From the NCBI GenBank assembly GCA_018398575.1, contig JAGTXZ010000009.1:1240001-1304000 (forward strand): DNA of 64,000 bases, given 5' to 3'. Numbering within the stretch: the first letter of the stretch is position 1; each line of letters starts with the position of its first letter. This stretch comes from Ampelomyces quisqualis (taxonomy: Eukaryota > Ascomycota > Dothideomycetes > Pleosporales > Phaeosphaeriaceae). The notes beneath the pieces were generated by a model. It made no database searches and was not told the origin of the DNA. It saw nothing but the letters and a program-made list of their open reading frames with translations. This document shows positions 32,671 through 45,029 of the stretch, piece by piece. A program made the position numbers and the translations under genes.

Positions 32671-34502
32671 TTAAACTTTGTACAGCGTGTCCAGGAAGCC
32701 CTTCGCCAGGTCTACCACGACGCTCTTGTTTGGCAGGCTACCAGCAACACCATATAGGGCTGCAGCGTCTCCTTTCACAGCTCCCTTGGCCACTTTCCCT
32801 TCAGCCACTCTACGTCTCTCCTTGTCCTTGACATCTTCTGTGACTTCTACGAGATCTTCTATAAGCTTGTCCACGACCGTGACGATGGGTAGGGTAACAG
32901 CAACATGAATAGCTGGAGGGTTTTGCAATGCGTTCAAGTGCCAACCTTTTGCAGACATGCCATCTGCAATGTCGTAAATGTCGATGGTGTTGGACAAGAA
33001 CGACACCACCGAAACCAATGGTTTTCCAATGACCTTCAGATCAGAGGCCAACTCCGGTCTTTCGCGGATAGCTGACTCGATCTTCTTCATGCCGCCTACA
33101 ATTTTGTGGCACGCATCAATGTAACCATTTTCGCCCTGTTTGACGAGACTGGCCCAGCATCCTGCGATTAGAGCACCCGGGCGCGAGCCGGCGATGGATG
33201 GCGAAGCATAGACTCCGCCGGACCAGTCAGGTGATATGAAGTATTGATATTTACGGAAGTTGTCGGAGCGGTACAGTACAGTGGAGTTGCCCTTGGGCGC
33301 AAAGCCGTACTTGTGCGTGTCACATGAAATGCTAGTTACGCCCTTGAGACGGAAGTCAAATGGCTCGGCTTCGAAGCCAGCCTTGACGAGGAGCGGTATG
33401 ATGAAGGATCCTAGGCAGCAGTCCACGTGGAGGGGCAACTTCTTTTTCTGTGCAAGCTTACTGAGACCGGAAATGTCGTCAATGATGCCGTGTGGGAAGT
33501 TGGGTGCAGATCCAACGAGCAGTACCGTGTTCGGATTGACCAACCGCGAGACGGCTGACAAATGGACCTTGTAACTAGGCCCTGTGCAGGCAACAAGATG
33601 CACCTTGATTTTGAAGTACTCGCCGGCTTTGCGGAACGCCGTGTGGGCCGTCTCTGGGAGGATCATCTCGGGCTCTGTTACACCGCGCTCCTTGTAGGCC
33701 TTGTTGCGCGCAGAGAGGCATGCCATGAGGATGGACTCGGTGCCGCCAGATGTCGTGACACCTACAGCACCGTCAGGCGCGCTGAACAAGGAAAGGACCT
33801 AGGCAACATTAGTGTGAGCTTCAGACTCTAGGCAACGAGCTATCCTACCATGGCGACCACCTCGGCCTCCATTTTGCGCACTCCGGGAAAGACGTCTGGA
33901 TGGATGGGGTTCGAGACGGTGAATTTGCCAAATGCCTCCGTCTGCAGGCGGATCAATTCATCTCCACCGTGATACACGGCGCCGCTGACTCTTCCGTCTT
34001 CCCATTTGGTATGCTCCATGCTAGCCAGGTCGTGCAGCTTCTTGCGCACGTCTTCTTCGCCCCATCCTGTGGTGGGCAGGCTGGTGAGGCGTTCGATACC
34101 GGGTCCGCTGGGCACAAGCTTGCGCTCGAGTTTCAGCAGCGATTCGGCGATCTGGGTCTGCACCTTGGTCCGCACGCCGGGTAGGCGCAGGAAGACGCCA
34201 TACAGGTAGCGGCGGACGCTGAAGTACAGGTCGCCGAGGGAGCCGAAGATGCCGCGGCCCTTGAGTTGGTAGAACAACTTGCGCGTCCAGCGAAGGAGGA
34301 ACAGGACGAAGACGATGTTCTGGATGCTGTGCGACGAATGAGAGGACCGTTCCGCCGTGCGGGCTGCTGGCCTGGGTGTGGCTCGGGAGATGGGGCAAAC
34401 CTACACTTGGATGTTCAGCGCCACGAGCTGGCCATGAGGCGAGCTCTTGCGCGCGTTGAATGTGTCGCGCAGACTGACGGGCAGCCGCGACGAGCCAGGC
34501 AT
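32671..34502 (-). CDS. dpl1: Sphingosine-1-phosphate lyase
   Basis: PLP-dependent lyase that cleaves phosphorylated long-chain bases to a fatty aldehyde and phosphoethanolamine, the exit step of sphingolipid breakdown, in the ER membrane. Minus-strand exons 34502-34407, 34319-33849 and 33798-32671; 564 residues (yeast Dpl1 is 589). The first splice gives LVALNIQNIVFVLFLLRW, the membrane anchor (about 26-43). The PLP-fold core follows: VTTSGGTESI, HVDCCLGSF, and the cofactor Lys in SCDTHKYGFAPKG (about Lys352). Exons join in frame with GT...AG ends. For the first intron the acceptor CATCCAG at 34320 was chosen over CGCACAG just upstream because only it keeps frame. Confidence 0.93.
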
Positions 34503-34732
34503 GTTGGTGGCAGTGCGACTGCGTGGGCTGAGGGGCGTGCAGGTGACATGCCAGGGGGGAGGCTGATAGATGGCTCATGGGGCGACGCAGGCCGGCGGGG
34601 AAGTCTGGGCATTGACGGTAGACCTGTGCCGCCCCGCCTCACTCGCGACCCAGCACGAGTCACGACTCACCCGCAGTCGCAGTGACCCTCGAGCCCGCGC
34701 TGAGTGGCGGCGCGTGTGGGCAGCCAGCCGCC

Positions 34733-35692
34733 ATGGAAAGCAACCAGACCGCAGCAAGAGCCGCCAAGCGGTTCCTCCAGGATCGCGTGCGCGACGACTG
34801 GTCGTACCCGGACGCACCGCCGACGTGGTCGGCATCGGACGAGGAGGTGCGGGATGCCCAGCTATTCTGCGAGCGCTACTACGGCGACTCGGAATCAAGC
34901 GACTCGGGGCCAGGCGCAGAAGCTGAGGCCGGGCACGCGGCAGGCACAGGGGCCAGCACAGGAACAGCAGCAGGAGCAGGGCCGTATAAGTTCGACAGCC
35001 CCGACAGCATTGGACTCGCCGTTGCGCAGATGCGTCAGGCGCGCAGGACGAGGCGCAGGGCGCGCTTGGAGGACGAGATGCAGCAGAACGAGGGACTCGG
35101 CATCTGGATACACCGCAGAGATGTATGGACAGGCGCAGCCAGCGTCCTCAAGTACGGCACCCGGCCGCGGGCAAACAGTGCGACGCCTCCCGTAGACACC
35201 GACCAAGCCCGGCCAGAAGCCAGCCCAGAAGCCGTCGAGAATCAAGGCCAGGTCTTGTCCTCGCAGCCGTCTGCCTCGCCTCCTCTGGACGATGCCGTCC
35301 CCGAGACCTTTGACGTGGTGCCCGTCGCGCCTCGCCTACTCGAAGCGAACCCCATCCGTGCCTCCATCACCCCAAAAGCATACTCCGACATCTACCAAAA
35401 GATTGTCGTCTCATCACGCACGCCTTCCGTGCCCATCAATCTAGCCGATATGACCAAAGCACTCGTTCAGGGCTGGAAAGACAGCGACGAATGGCCCTCT
35501 CGAGCGGCACTCATAGATCCGCTCGTCGGCAAGAGACGTGGTGTTACAGGTGCTGCAGTCTCCAGTCAGCAGCCCGGCTTTATAACTCGCCATCCTCATC
35601 TGGAAAAGGGAGTGGACAGCGTCAAGCGCATCTTCCATCTGAATGGGCACGGTCTTGGGTCTGAGTATGCACACGGGAGCAAAGTGGGCTGA
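34733..35692 (+). CDS. DUF4050-like fungal protein
   Basis: 319 residues, single exon from the ATG at 34733; upstream in-frame codons lack an ATG. It opens with AARAAKRFLQDRVRDDWSYP, followed by an Ala/Gly-rich linker and a segment with WTGAASVLKYGTRP. The C-terminal half contains the block ITPKAYSDIYQKIVVSSRTPSVPINLADMTKALVQGWKDSDEWP (positions about 224-268), strongly helical and the best-conserved-looking part, then FITRHPHLEKGVDSVKRI. This is how I recall the fungal DUF4050 (Gag1-like clamp) family, but the assignment is from memory of motifs. No membrane helix or signal peptide. It is the last intact gene before the AT-rich block, about 1 kb away. Confidence 0.75.
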   Translation: MESNQTAARAAKRFLQDRVRDDWSYPDAPPTWSASDEEVRDAQLFCERYYGDSESSDSGPGAEAEAGHAAGTGASTGTAAGAGPYKFDSPDSIGLAVAQMRQARRTRRRARLEDEMQQNEGLGIWIHRRDVWTGAASVLKYGTRPRANSATPPVDTDQARPEASPEAVENQGQVLSSQPSASPPLDDAVPETFDVVPVAPRLLEANPIRASITPKAYSDIYQKIVVSSRTPSVPINLADMTKALVQGWKDSDEWPSRAALIDPLVGKRRGVTGAAVSSQQPGFITRHPHLEKGVDSVKRIFHLNGHGLGSEYAHGSKVG

Positions 35693-36654
35693 GACGACGG
35701 TGCCTTGAAAGAAACAGACACTCACGTGGACCTTCGACCCATTGATCGTCAAGCGGAGGAGTTCTCATGGTGGGTTCGAGCGTCCACTCTCGTCCGAGCT
35801 CCCAGGCGCTGCTGAGACGTTCAATCTAGCCATGGCTTCAGTCACCACGCCAGCTCACTCCGTCCATCGTGATCTGGTTATTTCATGGGCAGGGCAGGCT
35901 TGTATAGATATCATACTATATGTATGCGATTATATCATCAAGGTGGCTGACAGACTTCATTGGTTCGCTCGGGGATGATCTTCCACCTTGTCCATAGCAT
36001 CATTGTGCGGACAGCCTCAGTTGTATGCTGCAGGAGAGAGAGCAAAGAAAAGCACCAGCAGGAGTGCGATTCTCCACTACTTTGCCAAACAGCTGAAAGC
36101 GATGGTAGTCGTCACGCTCTTCCGCAAATCTTGTTTTTGCTTCTGTCAGTTCAGACCTAGTCTAGAGAATGTTGTCAGCACTTCTGCCGCAAGATAGCTG
36201 CCATTATCTAGCCCACTGCGTTTGCTAATGCGGCTGAGGCCAAGACCAGCATTATAGTCCTCGGCTATGAAGTCCAATAAGTGACAGTGTTCCATGAGTG
36301 TGGTTAAACTCTCGACTTTACAAACCAGCCAGCTTCGAGGGCGATTTAGACGCCGCACAAGCCGTCTCCAGCAAGGTTCGACATATCAGACAGAATCTGT
36401 TACACGTCCTGCCATGCAACTAGCCACAGGGAGACGTTGCACAGTGTATATATAGGCCTGAGAGGGAACGCAACAGCCTTGAGAGTATCTCAATCATGCT
36501 TATGGGAGGATCATAGTTCATCGGCACCCAGACATCGTTATTGCCATCCATGATGTATTTGTAGCCACGATGGCGAGCAAATAACGCATCGGGCACGTCT
36601 CAATCGCCGATACGCTAGGGCAAATTTTCAGTGTATCGTATCGTAACGTAAACC
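35693..36654. other. Transition from gene space to the AT-rich block
   Basis: No gene supported. Composition is still balanced here and turns abruptly AT-rich at about 36655. Short open frames on both strands lack motifs. Confidence 0.5.
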
Positions 36655-38714
36655 ACTCAGGCCACCTGCTAATTTACTAGAAAATCTAAGTAGCTAAGCT
36701 TCACTAGATATGCTAGTTGTAGTAGAAGTAGCTAATATAAGATTTAAAGCTTTAAAAATATGTATCAATTGTAATCTAAAGCAGAAACGTAGTGTTACAA
36801 TTAGATCTATCTAATTATTATTACTATCTAAGCTCTTATATCTAGTAAAGATCTACTTATCTATCTTATTATATATTACCTTATTATTACTCTTATCTTT
36901 AGAGTTATAATTGTAATTATTAACCTTATTATCTCTATTCTTATAGTTATAAGGTATACTATTACTTACGCTAGTAAATAGGTTTAGATTACCTCTCTAT
37001 AGGTAGTAGCTAGGTTAGAATATAACCTAAGAGAGGTAGAGTAGAGTTTAGTTTATTTAGAGGCTAGTATAGAGTTTAGGTTAGAGTATATACCTTAGAG
37101 AGTTAAGGTTAGATTATTAGTTTAGTTAAGATACCTACTATAAAGTTATACTTATATAGTGCTTCTAATCTAACGCCTATAATAAGTATATTACTAAAAA
37201 GAAAATATAGTAAAAGAAATGAGTTTATTTTAGCGTATATTCTAAAATAAAGTTATTATAGAAACTAGATTTAGGAACCTATAGTTTAAACTTATAGCTG
37301 TTTAATTAGCTTTATTAACTATTTATTATAGTTCTTTATTATAGTTTTTTACTTTACTTATCTTAGCTAGTTAAGAGCTACTTTTTATTACATTTCTTTT
37401 ATTATACTTACTAGTCTAAGAAATAAAAAGGCTTTAATCTCTTTCTTTATAGGCGCTACTTATACTAAGAAGTCTAGAGTAGTATACTATATAATAGAGT
37501 TATAGATTCTCTAATATTACTTTTTCTATTACTCTTCTACTTCTTATTACTTATCTAATTCTTAAAATATTAGATTCTAGAGCTAGTTAGACTAGTAAAA
37601 TTAATAGAACCTAGAAGCTTAAGTAGATTCTAGATACTCTTAGTACTATATTAAGATTCTATAGTTAGTAATTATAGCGTATAATAGTTTAGTTATACGT
37701 CTTTCTTAGTAATTGCGTATTTTATAACTATAATCTTCTTAATTATTTTTACTCTAAGCCTATACTATTAATCTTTTAGATTATCTTTTATAGTATTAAA
37801 CAAGTACTTAACTCTAACTTCTATAAGCTATATAGCTAGTTTATCTTTAGCTACCTAGGCTAGGCATAAGTATATTTCTACGTTAGCCTACTACTAGATA
37901 AGTATATTTAATAAATTCTTCTTATCTTCTTTACTAGTTAGAGAAGTGCTTAGGTAGTAGAAAGCTTTTATATAGAGTAGTCTAATACTTACGTTAGTTT
38001 ATAAAAGAAATTAGTACTTAATCTACTAGACTATATTATTTAAGAGAAAGGCCTTTTAAACTACTAGTATTTAGGTAGATACTATAGTTACAAAGAATAA
38101 ACTAGAGTATAGTTTCTATTTATTACTATAAAGTTATTTTTATATTTATTAATATACTTAAGAAACTAATACTAGTAAATATATTTAAACTCTAGTCTCT
38201 ATACATTACTATAAGTATTATAAGTATTATACTATAATAAACCTATATAAAAAATAAAGTCTCTACCTTATATATAGTAAGCTTTTAGAATAGATTAAGA
38301 ATTGTTATAACATTATAAAAATAGTCTTATTTCTTATCTATACGTAAATAATACTTTAATAAATTCTTCTTACCTTCTTCTACTACTACCTTAACTATAG
38401 CAAGCTACTTCTTATAATAGCTAGTCTTATTCTTCTTATTAGATAGCTTAGTTATTAATTTATCTAGAAAGTTAAAAAGTCTATTATATATTAACTAGAT
38501 ATATAGAGCCTAAGGTATATTACTTTTACTAATTCTATTAGTAGCTGTTTTAAAGTTTACTAGTATATGTATTATTACTCTAAGGTATAACTACTTAGTA
38601 GGTCCTAGCTAAATCCTTTTAATATTTTTAAAGTCTATAACTACATTATTATTCTGTAAATTACTACTACTACCTTATAAAGCCTAGTTAAGTATAATCT
38701 CTTACTCTAGCTAC
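36655..38714. other. Unidentified RIP-mutated sequence left of the outer element
   Basis: Heavily mutated, with no recognisable motif. It continues past the nested insertions at 52376, since the 5-base target duplication GCTAC joins the two sides; the pair is the sequence into which the outer retrotransposon landed, probably an older transposon. Confidence 0.5.
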
Positions 38715-39014
38715 TGTAATAACGCAAGTAGGTATAGCTATTAGAATTAAATTAGATATATATTAGAGGTATATAGAAGTGCGTGTTGTATTAGAGATTC
38801 TAAATTAGCTATACACCTATAGGTCTTATACAAAAAAACAAGAAAAACTTATCTTTTATCTAATGCAATAGGCTTATATTTATAGTTAAGGTAGTAACTA
38901 AGTAAGAGCTAATTTAGAGCACTTTTAGTGCTACCTTTACTATCTCTTGTATAATCTATTACTAAGCCTTTATAGAGTATTAGATATAATATATGTTTGT
39001 ATGTGCCTGTTATA
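38715..39014 (-). repeat. 3' LTR of the outer Ty3-type element
   Basis: 300 bp. Pairs with 52071-52375, differing mostly by transitions plus a 5-base length difference near the start. Confidence 0.88.
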
Positions 39015-42000
39015 TTACTTCTCTTCTTAAAATTAATAGTTTCTATTAATTAGGTCTGTATTAGTGCGCTTTTAGATACCTTCTAAAATTTTTCTAAAGT
39101 CTTATTTACCTTAACTTTAAATTTCTAATAACGCGTTATAGCTGTTTATTATTATTATACTTGGCGCAGTAGCGCATTTATTATTCTAACTTTACTTAGA
39201 GTTTTTAGAGTATATATATAAGGCTAGCTCTTAGTATACTACTTCTTTATACTCTTTTCCTATATATTTATATACCTACTGCTATCTAACTACTCTTCTA
39301 ATTTAATTACTAGCTAACTGTTTTGTAGATATATATAATGCCTATTTCTATCTCTTCTAGAGCTTATCTTCTAGCCTATTAGGTTATTTACTTATAGGCT
39401 GTAAGAGCTTTTACTTATAGCTAGTTTAATATTAAGTTTAGATTCTATTTAAATATCTCTAAGAAGTATGCATATTATACGCTCTTAAATAAAAAGTATT
39501 GCCTAGTTCTTTTATATATAGGCTAAAAGTATAATAGCCTTTTTAAGGCTCTTAACTCTAAGTTTACTGCTCTAAGTAAAGATAAGCCTAATAAGGTTGT
39601 AGTAGAGTAGAAAGTTACTGTTAAAGACGTAGCGTTTTAGTTAGCTACTGTAGTGTAAGTAAGCACTGCATAAGTAGCTAACTTAAATAACGCTAACTTG
39701 TTAGTTAGCGCTTATTACTAGAGGAAAGAGCTAGCTAGAAAAGTTAGAAAGATAGCTAAAGAGGTTAGAGCGCTTAAAAAGAGTATAGCTAGGTTAACTA
39801 GTGTAGTTACCTAGCTAGTAAATATTATAATAGCATTAAGAGCTAAATAGTTAGTAGAGTAGAAAGAAGCGCAAAAGGCAGCGCAAGAGGCTAGTACTTA
39901 TAGTAAGTAAAGCTAGAATAGAAAACAACTAGGTAGTGCGTTAGTGTCTATACCTAGAGATTTAGATAGTTAAGAATATTCTACTAGTAACAGTAATAGT
40001 CTGCTATTAAATCTAATAGAAGAGTAAGACTTCTATTGTTAATAGCTATTACACACTAGTATAGTAGTTGCAATATTAAGTTTAATTTCTCTAATATAAT
40101 TATCTTATAATACTCTAAGATCTTTAACTTCTTTTTTCTATACTATAATCTACTTAGCTAACGCTTGTAGAAGTTCTAGCTATTTTAGATAGTATTTGTA
40201 AAACACTTGTAATATGTGTAAGGCGCCTATAAGGTTTAAGGCATTATACTAGGTAGAGTTAGAATTATAGCCTACCTATCTTATGCAATACTTTAGAATA
40301 GAGTAGTATAGCTTACTAGCTAAGATCTCTTTAACTTCTTATTCTTTAACGCCTTAAATTAGAATGCTAGATAGGTTTAGGCTTAGCTAACTAGGTAGGA
40401 GGTTGTTAGAGTTCTTATAGAGAACGTCTAAAGCAAACACGTTATAGATCTTAGAGCCTTCTAGTAGTTTTAATTAGAATAAATGCCTAACTTGTTCTAG
40501 AACTTTAAAGAGTCTTTCTTACAATTTAGTAAGTTTGTAACTTAGGCAGGTAACAAATAGGTTTTAGGTTAATACGTAAACCTTGTTACTTACTAACTAA
40601 TTAACAAGTTATTAATGTTTGTTAACTTTAGTAGCTATGCGTTATTAAGCCTTTTCTATATTATCTTTAGCTGTATGCTAGGCTTTGTGTATATAGGTAG
40701 CTAAGCTTAAGGCGTCTTTAATATTAATATTCTTGTGTTTTAAAGTAGATAATAACTAATCCTAGCTTTAGCATAGTTTAGATCTAAAAAAAAGCTAGTA
40801 TAGCGCTATACTAATTGCAGAGTATAGTAATGTAGCTTAGGCTTAATTAATTATTAGTAAGAGGTTACTCTAGTTATTCTAGTAATAGAATACAAAGAGC
40901 CTTAATTGTTAATTAATATACTTGTTTATAATCTCTGTTTGTCTATTAGTTTGTTTATAGTAGGCTGTAAAAAGCTTAATTTGCACGCCTAGGATTTTAC
41001 AGAACTTAGACTAGAATTAGAATATAAACTAGAGTCTATAGTTAGACACTATGCTTTTAGGCGTATAGCTAAATTAGTATACCTATTAGATAAATAAGTT
41101 AGCTATTTCTTAAGCGTTAATTGTTTTATAGCAAGGAATAGAAACAGCTTACTTAAATAGATAATTAATAATAACTATAATTTAATTATAGCTATAACAA
41201 TCTGTTAGAAATGTCTTAAAATCTATGCATAAATGCTGTATAGGCCTATTAGAAATTAGTAATAGATAGAGAAAACCTTAGGATTAGAGCTGTCTTAGAT
41301 AAGATTTCTAATAGGATACGCAGTTTTGTACATAACGTTTATATATAGCCTCTATACTTTTCTAATAATATTACTAAGCTAAGAGCTAATACGTCTTTAT
41401 AGCACTTAGATAAGTAGTAAATACTTAATTATAAGCCTTTCTAATTAGTTAGGTGCACAAGAGAAAATCTTTAGGTACATAAAGGCGTAAGTAATATAGC
41501 AGTAGTTCTTTTTAGACGTAGTATAGCTGTAGTAGCTTAAGACGCTCTTTCTTAAAGAAGTAGCAATTCTCTGCTAGTAGAGCTTTAATTAGTTCTAATA
41601 AGTTAAGATTTAGAAGAGCACTAATAGAATAGACTAAAATAACTAATATATTAATCTCTAGCTAGTTACAAACGTAGTTCTAAGCTAGTTTAGAGTTAAC
41701 TTAAGGGTTTAGGTATTTAGGTCCTAGAAGTACACAGAATCTATTGTCTTGTTAGGCAGCCTTAACTTTACTAACGTTCTATTTTCTTTAGCTTAGGATA
41801 TTAGCTTACTTGTTAAGCTTACTAGGCGTATACTTAATGCAGAAATTAAAAGAGGTAATAATCTTTGCCTATTATACTTAACGTGCATTAAGAACCTTAG
41901 TAGTTATAAAGTATTCTAAGGAGTAATAGTCTAAATATACCTAGATTTAGCTTTGTATAAAAGTAAGCTTAGCTTTCTACTTCTTAAATGCTTTTAAGAT

Positions 42001-44842
42001 AGCAAACAGTTTTTTGTTGTATATTTTTTAATTAAGTTTAGCTCTAAATAAAGCGTAACTATAGAAGGCTATAGAATACTACTTGTTATTAGAGTACTTT
42101 TAAGAGAGTACTTCTGCTATTACTCTATCTAACGCGTTAGTTTCTAATTTTATGTTGTACTTAGGATAGAAATAAAATAGCGTAGAAATAGCTAGAAGTA
42201 AGGCTTTAATCTAATTAAAAGCTTATTAGCAGTCTGTAGTCTATTTAAAAGAAGTAGCAGAACTCTAAAGCTTTATAATAGGTTTAGCTACACAAAAGAA
42301 ATCTTTAATAAATTGTTAATAGAAACTATTAAACCTAAGAAATAACTTAACACTAGTAACTATAGTAGGTTTAGCTTAGTTTTAGAGTGCTTCTACCTTG
42401 TTAGAGTTAACTTTAGTGCTCTAGTTTGTTAAAACGTAACTTAGATACTTTATACAGGTTATATAGAATTTACTCTTCTAAATATCTACTTAGAGTTCTA
42501 TAGTATGTAGGCGCTCTAGGACCTTTTAGACGTGTTCCAAATATAAGTTTATATTCTTAGAGTAGATTAGGATACTATTAAGATATATAATGCAGAAATT
42601 ATTAAGATAATTAATTAGTATATTATTTATATAGTGCTAATACGTAGCTAGCCTATTACATAAGCTAAAGAAGAGCACCTTATACTTATAGGTACTATAA
42701 TAGGTCTAGAAAGTAGTATACTCTTTAGAGTTAGAATCTATATAAATTTTGTTAAAGGCAGCCCTAATATTAAACTTAGTAAAGATCTTAGCTTTAGAGA
42801 AGCGTAATAACAGCTTATTAATACAAAAGATTAGATAGACGTTCTTGTGCGTAAGAGCGTTAATCTTCTAGTAGTCTATATAGATACGTATATCTCTATT
42901 TAGTTTGCGTATATAAAGAATAAGTAAAGTAAAAGGACTTTAGCTAGCCTTAATAAAACTCTTCTAAAGGTATTTCTAGACGTAGGCCTTAGTAGCTTTA
43001 AGCTTTTCCTAATTCTACTTATATAGAGAACTAAACGTATTTAGTAATAGTTCTTTAAGAATAATCTTGTAATTGTATAAACAATAAAAAAGCAATTAAT
43101 TAGCTGCTAACTTACTGAATATATTCTAATACTAAGAGTAACAGGTAGGTAATTACTTATCTAATTAGTATTAATTAGCTGTGTTGTCCTTAAAGGCAAG
43201 AATCCTGTTAATCTTATATAGGCTAGTTGTAAAGAACTTGTTTTAAGGCTTCTTTAAGATAAAGTAGAATATATTAGCAAAAATAAAAGTAATACAGGTA
43301 GTTAGAAGAGGTTTAGACTCTAAGCAGAGTTGCTTAGTTAGGGTATAAGAAATCTCTAAGAATTTTTAGGCTAATAGAAGCTTTAAGTATCTCTTAATAT
43401 ATTAAATAGAAAAAGAAGAATAGTAAGAACTGTTTTAGATATAATAGTCTTCTTTTTTCTATAGAGCGTTGCGTTGTTGTATATTAAGATAGACAGTAGC
43501 TAGCACTATAGCTTAATATAGAATAGTAGAAATAGAGGGTAAAGAATTATATAAACAGAAGTACTTAGATAGCTAAATAAACTATAACCTATTTGTGTCT
43601 AATTAAATCTTAAATTGTCTTAACTATTAGAGGCTAAGTATACAATCCTAAGACCTAAGATTAAGAATAAGAAATAGACAGTTTAAAATCTTTTAGCTAT
43701 TAATATTTAAGTGTAGTTAAATATATTAAGTAACTATAGAAGTAATCTAATCCTTAAAGCTGCGCACCTAAACCTAGAAGGAAAGCTTCTAGATAGGTTA
43801 ATATAAAGCTTTAGAAACAGATAAAACAATTTGTAAATTTAAAAATAGAAAACCTTAAGTACTAGTATTAACAAAAGTATTAAGGCGTAAGCTAATACCT
43901 TAGTTATAGAGAAGTGTAGGTACAAGAAAATAGAAACTGCAAAACAAATAAGAAAGGTTAAGGTAGAATAGATTGTAATAGCTTAGGCCTAAAGAAGAAG
44001 TTTCTTTTAGGCACTTCTGTTTCTTATATAATACACTTTCTAGTTAGGTTGCTCTTAAGTATCTTTAAACTTATCTACTTCTACAGCTTTAATCTAATGT
44101 ATATAAGGCTTTATATAATTACTAGTGTAGTATCTTTGTTTACTACAATTATAATAACTACTAAGAGTCTTTTATTAATTAGGTTTAGAGGTCTTAGTAG
44201 AAAAACATACTATTGTTAATTAATAGGCTAGCGCAGAATATGTTAGAGCGCTAGAGGTAGTAGTCTAATTTAGTTCTAAATTAGTTTGTAGAGCCTGCCT
44301 AGTTAGTAATTTAGTAGCAGCTAGTAATATACTTAGGTTAAGATTGTTCTTCTACTCTATATTATAGGCAGTAAGGTGTTCTACTATCTAATTAAACAAG
44401 TTCTTCTATTAGTGCCTAAATTCTAAGTTAGGAGCTTATAGTCCTAGCGTAATTTTTGTCTACAAGTAGTAAAACTACTCTAAAGAGAGTACTTGTCTCT
44501 TAACTACAGAACTTAAAAACCTAGCTTTAAATAAGAAGAATGTTTTCTTCTTAGTTATCTATATTTAATTAAAGGCTGCATAGCTTTTGGCTACCTTGTT
44601 ACCTATAATAAAGTAAGACTTAAGTAGCTTAATTATTTACTTAGCGTTCTAGAACTACTCTTAATTAGTATCTAATAAATATTAAGGCTTAAGATAGCCT
44701 TTAGCTAATTCTATAGTGTAGCTCTATACTAGGGCTATATATTGCCTTTTAGTCTAATAGTAGTCTAAGTTAATTTTAAGTTAATTCTAAATAGAGGCCT
44801 GCTATTATTAGAAGGTAGAATTCTTTCTATTACTAAGATTAT

Positions 44843-45029
44843 TGTTATAGGCTAGCCTGCAAAGATAGAATAATAAGGTGCTAGAAAGAGTTATATTTCT
44901 TAAGCTTTTCTACTAGTTACAGAAGAGGTTTATATACTCTCTGTGCGTGCTAGTCTATAAAGAGGTAGTAAGGCTAGACTAAGCTCTTTCTAAGAAGGCA
45001 AAGGGCTAGGTAAAGCCTAGCCTATTATA
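44843..45029 (-). repeat. 3' LTR of the inner Ty3-type element
   Basis: 187 bp; differs from the right-hand copy at six positions by my count, all transitions. Confidence 0.9.

Noticed and set aside
34021..34578. 185-codon minus-strand frame overlapping the lyase 5' exons
   Set aside because: It is a different frame from the spliced lyase reading and carries no motif.
36373..36402. Possible tRNA B-box (GGTTCGA) near the isochore border
   Set aside because: No matching A-box or foldable cloverleaf around it.
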